Origin: Microcaldota archaeon
GTDB taxonomy: Archaea > Micrarchaeota > Micrarchaeia > Micrarchaeales > Micrarchaeaceae
Assembly: GCA_021799475.1 (NCBI GenBank)
Contig: JAJZAJ010000002.1
Location: forward strand, 251,168 to 315,167
Length of the DNA: 64,000 bases
Direction of reading: 5' to 3'
A model generated the notes under the pieces. It searched no databases, was not told the origin of the DNA, and saw only the letters and a program-made list of their open reading frames with translations. A program made the translations under genes and the position numbers. Below, piece by piece: positions 58,362 to 64,000 of this stretch (its first letter is position 1; every line of letters starts with the position of its first letter).

Positions 58362-59393
58362 TTACGGAGCCGATGCTATCAGTATCCCGCACGAGCCCGT
58401 GTATGTCGCAGCCGTATTGTATATGCTCTTTATGTTCAGGTAGGAAAGGCCCTGCCATAACCCTATTGTGCCGTTTGCTATTACGGTGTTTGCAGTGACG
58501 TTTATCGTTATAAAGAGGGCGGGTCCGGAAGGCACGCCTGTCGAATAGGTGCTGTAGACTGCGTTGTATATCGCACTGCTGTTCGTCATGCTGAATGTCA
58601 TCTTATAAGGCGTAACCGCTGTAACGTTCTGGTAAGTCGCTGCGCCTGTTGGAGACATGGCGAATTTCCCGTAATACGTGTTGTTATACTGCAATGATGT
58701 GCAGTTCCCAGAATTGCCGTACATTTTCGTAAGGTTAGTCGCCAGAGGATACCAGTGGTTTCTTTCCAGGGCTGAAATAGCTATATCGTAATCCGTTGCC
58801 GCCTGGGACACTGTAGTCGTCGTAGTGGATGCTATAGTAGTTGTCGGAAGGGCAGGAGCGTTGCCGGTTTGCGATGCAGAAAGCGGGCTTATCGACGTCT
58901 GGGCATAGCTTATTCTGGATGAATCAGGAAGCAGCTGCAATGTGGGCGCGAGAGGGGTAATCGCAGCCTTTATGCTTCCGGAAGCAATGCTGTACAGCTC
59001 AATCTCTACATTCGCGTATTTTCCTCCCGAAGCATTTATCCTTGTGGCGTTGCCGGTAATGAGCACAACCCTCATTGTAGGGTTCACGAAGGCAGGATCC
59101 TTTGTGATTTCTATGATAGCGCTGCCGGAACTCGTGGAGCCTGGTACGAGACCGATAGCATACTCATTTCCGCCTATCGAAAAAACCGAAGGAGTTGTGG
59201 AAGAAAGCGTGACATTGGTCGGCCCTGACAGGCCTGACACGGAGGTTATGCTCAGCAGCCAAAGTATTCCCGTGTATACTATAGAGAAGATAACCACAAG
59301 AATGATTATGCTTACAGCAAGCGTGGCATAATTTCTCTTCTTATGCACAGGCTTTGCCTGCCTGCGCTGCTGAAACCTTTGATCGATCGCCAT
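58362..59393 (-). CDS. Membrane-anchored surface protein with Ser/Thr-rich linker
   Basis: N-terminal basic stretch + TM (YATLAVSIIILVVIFSIVYTGILWLLSI), Thr-rich TTTIASTTTTTVSQ linker, extracellular domain. Confidence 0.65.
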   Translation of the reverse strand: MAIDQRFQQRRQAKPVHKKRNYATLAVSIIILVVIFSIVYTGILWLLSITSVSGLSGPTNVTLSSTTPSVFSIGGNEYAIGLVPGSTSSGSAIIEITKDPAFVNPTMRVVLITGNATRINASGGKYANVEIELYSIASGSIKAAITPLAPTLQLLPDSSRISYAQTSISPLSASQTGNAPALPTTTIASTTTTTVSQAATDYDIAISALERNHWYPLATNLTKMYGNSGNCTSLQYNNTYYGKFAMSPTGAATYQNVTAVTPYKMTFSMTNSSAIYNAVYSTYSTGVPSGPALFITINVTANTVIANGTIGLWQGLSYLNIKSIYNTAATYTGSCGILIASAP

Positions 59394-59525
59394 TTAACCG
59401 AAATATATGCTGATGGAAGGATTAAAAAGCTTGCCAGAACATGGCGCGGGAGGGCTGTACTGGTATCAAAGGGAAATCGCAATAGTAATATATGCGTTAA
59501 GAGGCAATTAGCCATGGTGACCAGC

Positions 59526-60752
59526 ATGGCAAACAGGGAGGAATTAAGATCTGACATATTCTCAATGATAAATGAGAAGCAGCAGATGTCGTACAATGAG
59601 CTGAGCGGAATGGCGCTCAGCAGAGGAATTGGAGAGCCTGATCTCAAGGCATGCCTGAGCGAGCTCGAAAAGGACAAGAAGATAGCCTCAAGGAGCAGTG
59701 GTGGGATACTTACTTATTATCTGCTGGACCAGAACGACATAAGGAAGGTGCTGATTGTAGAAGACGACAAGAACATCAACAAGCTGATGGCGCTTTCTAT
59801 AGGAAAAGGTTTCGATATAAGCCAGATTTACGATGGAGGCGAAGCAATAGCAGGCATAAGAGACAGCCGGCCTGATCTTGTCATACTGGACCTGATGCTT
59901 CCCCATAAAGACGGGCTTGACATATGCCAGACAATAAAGAGCGATCCGCAGATAAGCAGCACCATTGTGATACTGGTCAGCGCAATGGACCCGACGAACA
60001 ACAGGTTCAAAGGGATAAAATACGGCGCCGACTACTACATAAAGAAGCCATTCAACCCTAGCGAGCTCAGGAACCTGGTAACCCTTTTCCTGAAGAAGAA
60101 AGGAAGCAGGTTCGATGCTCTAATAGACTTGCCGGATGAGGAGCGCATATCCCAGCAGATAGAGACATCGATAGAGCAGCACAGCAGCTATATAATAGGG
60201 ACAATAAAGATAGCGAGCCTTGCGGATTATGCCAGGAAGGCAGGAGAAAGGACGGCGGTGGCGCTGCTAAGGCTCGTGTCACAGCTGCTGCAGGATGCGA
60301 TAAAGGATGCCCCGCAGAATGTTTTCGTCGGTTTCCTTAACAGCGATGAGTTCGTCATTGCAGGGCAGAAGCAGAACGTCGAGGATGTGATAAGCGCGGT
60401 GCAGAACGAGTTCAATGCAGTGCTCCCCTTTGTCATGCAGGATGCCGGGTTCAAGCCCACTCTGGGGCTGGATCCTATATTCGATACCAAAGAGATGCCG
60501 AAGCTCGCCCTCGTGTACACTGAGTCAGAGAAAGAGAAACTCAGGGAAAGAAGGAACAAGATAATTGAGAGGAAAGCGGTATCTGGAGCCTCTACTGCAG
60601 GATCATATTCATACGAGGAACTGCAGAAGATGTTCGGCAGTGAAGAGCTTGATATAAAGATAACGAGGGATCCGAAAGGGGTCAGGCTGCTCGTCGGCAA
60701 GAGCGCCGAAGCCGAGAAGGAGGAACAGGAAGATAGGTATAAAAGCGCCTGA
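59526..60752 (+). CDS. Receiver-domain protein with N-terminal winged-helix-like region and degenerate GGDEF-like C-terminal domain
   Basis: KVLIVEDDKNINKLMALSIGKGF...LVILDLMLPHKDGLDICQ...GADYYIKKPFNPSEL (CheY-like); VFVGFLNSDEFVIAG in place of GGDEF. ORF track extends to 59343. Confidence 0.82.
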   Translation: MANREELRSDIFSMINEKQQMSYNELSGMALSRGIGEPDLKACLSELEKDKKIASRSSGGILTYYLLDQNDIRKVLIVEDDKNINKLMALSIGKGFDISQIYDGGEAIAGIRDSRPDLVILDLMLPHKDGLDICQTIKSDPQISSTIVILVSAMDPTNNRFKGIKYGADYYIKKPFNPSELRNLVTLFLKKKGSRFDALIDLPDEERISQQIETSIEQHSSYIIGTIKIASLADYARKAGERTAVALLRLVSQLLQDAIKDAPQNVFVGFLNSDEFVIAGQKQNVEDVISAVQNEFNAVLPFVMQDAGFKPTLGLDPIFDTKEMPKLALVYTESEKEKLRERRNKIIERKAVSGASTAGSYSYEELQKMFGSEELDIKITRDPKGVRLLVGKSAEAEKEEQEDRYKSA

Positions 60753-61315
60753 TGAGCCAAATGAGCATGGTTCACGCACCGAAAAGCGGGGCACAGGCAG
60801 CAGTAGACTTCATCACATCCTATGGACTGGTGCTGCTTGTTCTGATATTTGTATTCTATGCTGTTCTATCCCTCGGGATATTCAACCTGAATTCCGTCCC
60901 TTTGCAGTGCGTGTCTAACCCTAGCTTCTCGTGCAGCGGAGTTCTGCTCAATGTTTCAGGCAACATTACGTTCACGCTCACTCAGGCAGTAGGCGGCACG
61001 ATAGTAGTGAACGGGGAAGCCTGCTCAACAACGGAGAACTCGACAAACAGCATGCCCGCTTATGGAAACCTGCACGTGGTGCCCAAAATCAGCGAAACCG
61101 GGGTATGGTACCAGAGCAGCGATTATAGCGCTACAATGGCAAGCGGCTCTTCTGCAGTATTCAAAGCCGTGTGTTTCGGGCCAGCCGGCGCAGACTCCGG
61201 AAATCTCGGGCAGGTTGCAAGCGGCTTCCTGTGGATAAATTACACTGATCCAGAGCTTCCTTCTGGGTTTAGCACGGTAGTAAGGGTCGCGCAGTTCACA
61301 GCCAAGTACAGCTGA
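60752..61315 (+). CDS. Class-III-signal-type prepilin-like protein
   Basis: PKSGAQAAVDFITSYGLVLLVLIFVFYAVLSLGIF N-terminal helix; ATGA-type overlap with the upstream receiver gene. Confidence 0.65.
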   Translation: MSQMSMVHAPKSGAQAAVDFITSYGLVLLVLIFVFYAVLSLGIFNLNSVPLQCVSNPSFSCSGVLLNVSGNITFTLTQAVGGTIVVNGEACSTTENSTNSMPAYGNLHVVPKISETGVWYQSSDYSATMASGSSAVFKAVCFGPAGADSGNLGQVASGFLWINYTDPELPSGFSTVVRVAQFTAKYS

Positions 61316-61386
61316 CATAAGAAAGGGCTATAAAACTTAACAGCACAGATAGACGAGGCTAATCATTATAATCATTAGATGATCCA

Positions 61387-62220
61387 TTGAAAACAACATT
61401 GATTGTCTTAGCGTTAATCTCCATAACCGCCTCGGCATATGCGGGCTCTTCTTACGTTACGATAGTTGAACCGTTCAATGCAACGGCAACAGCAAACAGC
61501 AGCGTGTTCCTAGGAAAGGTTGGCCCGGGCCAGGCGTTCTACATAACCGTATCTTCCGCAACAGCGTATCCGAACGGCACGAAAGTAGCCTACGGATGGA
61601 ATAAACTCAGTGTAGAAGGCGTTCCGCAGAGCTGGGTCGTGGAGAATTCTTCGCTGAACAACCAGCTGCTTGCTGCGCTGATTAAGACAGCGCCCACTGC
61701 AGCAAACGGCACATATTCCTTCAATGTGACTGCCGTTAACATAGGCAATTACTCCAGGCTTGGTTCGGTTACCTTCAGGGCAATCGTGAATGTCACGCCT
61801 GATGTCTTCAAGCTTGATGTGTCGCCATCTAACATATCGACAGGACCGGCAGAACCGGCTACCATATACGTTACAATAAACAACACAGGAGTGTCAGATA
61901 GCCCGTTCGTGATAGCGATGCAGGGTCTTCCGGGATTCTCGCAGCAGAACCTTACAAGGAGCGTAATCGCCCTGCACCACACTTCGCGCACATATTCATA
62001 CCCGATATATGAGAACGAGCCAGGGACGTATAATATAAATGTCAATGTAAGCTCATCGTCAAGCCCGCTGGTCTATGAGAGGAGCAACGTGACCTTCCTT
62101 GTTGACGCATCGGTTCAAAACGATTATGCAGCCATAGGCCAGGGAGGACTGCTTTTCCCTCCCATATACGAGCCAGTATATGCAGTAATGCATCTTATAA
62201 GTCTGCTTTTCGGCAAATAG
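61387..62220 (+). CDS. Secreted/membrane-anchored protein with Ig/CARDB-like domain
   Basis: Signal peptide-like N-terminus (TTG start), TIYVTINNTGVSDSPFVIAMQGLPGFS..., C-terminal hydrophobic segment. Confidence 0.55.
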   Translation: MKTTLIVLALISITASAYAGSSYVTIVEPFNATATANSSVFLGKVGPGQAFYITVSSATAYPNGTKVAYGWNKLSVEGVPQSWVVENSSLNNQLLAALIKTAPTAANGTYSFNVTAVNIGNYSRLGSVTFRAIVNVTPDVFKLDVSPSNISTGPAEPATIYVTINNTGVSDSPFVIAMQGLPGFSQQNLTRSVIALHHTSRTYSYPIYENEPGTYNINVNVSSSSSPLVYERSNVTFLVDASVQNDYAAIGQGGLLFPPIYEPVYAVMHLISLLFGK

Positions 62221-62239
62221 CAAGGCAGGAAGAACATAG

Positions 62240-62947
62240 TTGATTGCGATGTCGAAGGACGGTAAAAAACCTAGGAAGGGAAGCGGTCTTATCGACTCCC
62301 TTTTCGTGGAGTTCGGCTCTTTTGCGGATATGGTCAGGAATGCATGGGGCGGAAGCAGCGGAGCCAACCCGGTATATGCGGTAAATAGAAAGGACGGATT
62401 CCGGTTTTTCGCCATAGGCATGAAGATGGAGAGCGGCGGAAGGATCATCATGTACTGTGACTCGGATAAATGCGACAACTTCATCGTTTATCGCATCGGG
62501 ATGTCCCAGGAGGAGAAGATCGAGTTCAGACCAGTGCTGCAGATGGAGTCCTCGGTCGGAACATATATCATGCCGGTCATAATGCTGAAGCAGAATCCAT
62601 TCGTTGAGATGAAGAAAAAGCCCGAGATGCGCTGCATAGCAGCGAAAGACGGAACGGAGGTCGTCAAGGCAGTCATGGGAAAATCAATATCCGGCGGAAT
62701 CGGAAAGGTATACTCTTTCAAATACAACGGCAAGCGCTATATCGGGAGCTTCAACGTGCTCATCGGCGTGGATGACATAGACATCTTCAGCTATGCGGAA
62801 GCCCCTACAGACAAGCTATTTAGTTTTTTCAGGTACAACTACACAGACGGAAATATGGAAACTACAGATACTTTCGGCGAGCACGGGTTTCTGTATGTGA
62901 AAGTAGTGAATCTCAAGGAACCATTTCCGTTTTTCAAGCCCGAATAG
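62240..62947 (+). CDS. Hypothetical protein whose stop codon lies inside the tRNA-Asn gene
   Basis: 235 aa ORF ending ...FFKPE* at cccgaaTAG. Confidence 0.6.
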   Translation: MIAMSKDGKKPRKGSGLIDSLFVEFGSFADMVRNAWGGSSGANPVYAVNRKDGFRFFAIGMKMESGGRIIMYCDSDKCDNFIVYRIGMSQEEKIEFRPVLQMESSVGTYIMPVIMLKQNPFVEMKKKPEMRCIAAKDGTEVVKAVMGKSISGGIGKVYSFKYNGKRYIGSFNVLIGVDDIDIFSYAEAPTDKLFSFFRYNYTDGNMETTDTFGEHGFLYVKVVNLKEPFPFFKPE

Positions 62948-63009
62948 CTCAGTGGTAGAGCGATTGGCTGTTAACCAATAGGTCGCAGGTTCGATCCCTG
63001 CTTCGGGCG
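62938..63009 (+). tRNA. tRNA-Asn (GTT)
   Basis: Acceptor gcccgaa/ttcgggc, anticodon loop ctGTTaa, T-arm gcaggTTCGATCcctgc. Confidence 0.94.
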
Positions 63010-63099
63010 ATGCGCTTCAGGTTCTGCCCCGCGCCACACTCTGTTCAATTATACTACTAACTGGTAATACCATTCCAGTATAGAAACATAACATATTTA

Positions 63100-63122
63100 T
63101 ATATATCATAATATGATATATA
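63100..63122. promoter_or_regulatory. Perfect 10-bp-arm inverted repeat (tatatatcat-aat-atgatatata), candidate PadR operator
   Basis: Directly read; overlaps the start region of the PadR-like gene and lies next to an AT-rich TATA-like stretch. Confidence 0.7.
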
Positions 63123-63131
63123 GTGAATGCA

Positions 63132-63557
63132 ATGCCCGACATAGAGATAAAGAACATGGTGAAGCTGTTCACAGTCCTTCTGCTCAGCGAGAAAGGACAG
63201 CATGGCTATGAGATAATGAAAGAGGTGGAGAAAAAGACCGGCAAGAAGGTCAGCCCAGGACAGATATATCCATTCCTCAAGCAACTGAAAAAGTATCGCT
63301 ATGTTGAAACAAAAGGCAGGGCAGAGAGGGACAAGCAGGCTTATTATCTAACTCCAGAAGGCAAGAAGTTCGTGGCACGGCTCTCGGATAAATTCGGAGA
63401 CATGTTCGAGATTGCGATAAAACCAAAGCTTACTGTGTGTGCACATTGCAACTGCGAGATATACAAGGGCAGATATAAGGAAAGGATTAACGGCAAGCTC
63501 CTGAGCTTCTGCTGCGAGAACTGCGCTAAGGGCTACAGGACGCTGAATACTCGATAA
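63132..63557 (+). CDS. PadR-family transcriptional regulator with C-terminal TRASH-like metal-binding domain
   Basis: LLLSEKGQHGYEIMKEVEKKTGKKVSPGQIYPFLKQLKKYRYVE; CAHCNCEIYKGRYKERINGKLLSFCCENCAKGY. Confidence 0.85.
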   Translation: MPDIEIKNMVKLFTVLLLSEKGQHGYEIMKEVEKKTGKKVSPGQIYPFLKQLKKYRYVETKGRAERDKQAYYLTPEGKKFVARLSDKFGDMFEIAIKPKLTVCAHCNCEIYKGRYKERINGKLLSFCCENCAKGYRTLNTR

Positions 63558-63570
63558 TATTGGCGAGAAT

Positions 63571-63945
63571 ATGGCTAAACAAACCTTTTCTGGAATAAGT
63601 GTGAAGGCAGCTGCGATAACAGGGGCAGTTATTGGGTTCCTTTGCTGGCTGTTGGTCATCCCTTTCAGTTTCTCTGGCTACGGGATGATGGGTTACTTCG
63701 GCGGATACAGTATGATGAATGGGTACACAGGCTACATGATGGGCGGTGTATTCCATAACGCAACATTCGGCTACATGATGAACGGCATATTCTATCCGTA
63801 CAACGGAATTGGATACTATCCCACTGGAGGCATATTCCACAGCTATAGCATTGCCTCTGTGATAATCGACATTGTGTTAGGTGTCTTGGCTGGGCTTGCA
63901 ATTGCGCTGGTATACAATTGGGCGTTAAAGTTAGATAAAAGGTGA
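63571..63945 (+). CDS. Met/Gly/Tyr-rich two-TM membrane protein
   Basis: GYGMMGYFGGYSMMNGYTGYMMGGVFHNATFGYMMNGIFYPYNGIGYYPTGGIFHSY between two TM helices. Confidence 0.6.
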   Translation: MAKQTFSGISVKAAAITGAVIGFLCWLLVIPFSFSGYGMMGYFGGYSMMNGYTGYMMGGVFHNATFGYMMNGIFYPYNGIGYYPTGGIFHSYSIASVIIDIVLGVLAGLAIALVYNWALKLDKR

Positions 63946-63950
63946 AAAAA

Positions 63951-64000
63951 TGAAAGATCCTGTATGTAAAATGGATGTAGAAGAGACTTCCAAATTCAGG
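63951..64000 (+). CDS. Start of YHS-domain protein (probably a heavy-metal P-type ATPase), truncated by window end
   Basis: Hand translation MKDPVCKMDVEETSKFR matches the YHS-domain N-terminus. Confidence 0.65.

Noticed and set aside
1-64000. Insertion sequences, transposases, integrases, restriction or CRISPR-Cas genes
   Set aside because: No motif for these families was recognised in any ORF; the intein is the only clear mobile-type element.

Overview
Archaeal chromosomal window. Gene content and compact overlapping genes suggest a DPANN/Micrarchaeota-like lineage; that taxonomic call is inference only. The housekeeping backbone includes IlvE (partial), Pth2, PriS, Rpp29, a truncated spc-type ribosomal operon (S17-L14-L24-S4e-L5-S14-S8-L6-L32e-L19e-L18-S5), Csl4, RpoL, KsgA/Dim1, RtcB, and a complete A-type ATP synthase locus (K-E-C-F-A-B-D-H-I). 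Subunit A carries an in-frame intein at its P-loop. tRNA-Gln(CTG), tRNA-Arg(GCG) and tRNA-Asn(GTT) are present, along with two histone-fold proteins. The most notable accessory content is a ~20 kb surface-filament locus (about 10.9-30.3 kb). It combines class-III-signal-type prepilins, giant multi-LamG and PQQ-LamG single-pass proteins, a FlaI/TadA-type ATPase, two TadC/FlaJ-type membrane proteins and coiled-coil partners. Related outlier genes lie at 47.6-48.6 kb and 58.4-62.9 kb, and the latter flank a receiver protein with a degenerate GGDEF-like domain. The LamG modules appear to be circularly permuted. The window ends in a metal-response operon (PadR-TRASH regulator, Met-rich membrane protein, start of a YHS-domain protein). 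All calls come from reading the sequence and ORF translations; no database search was run.
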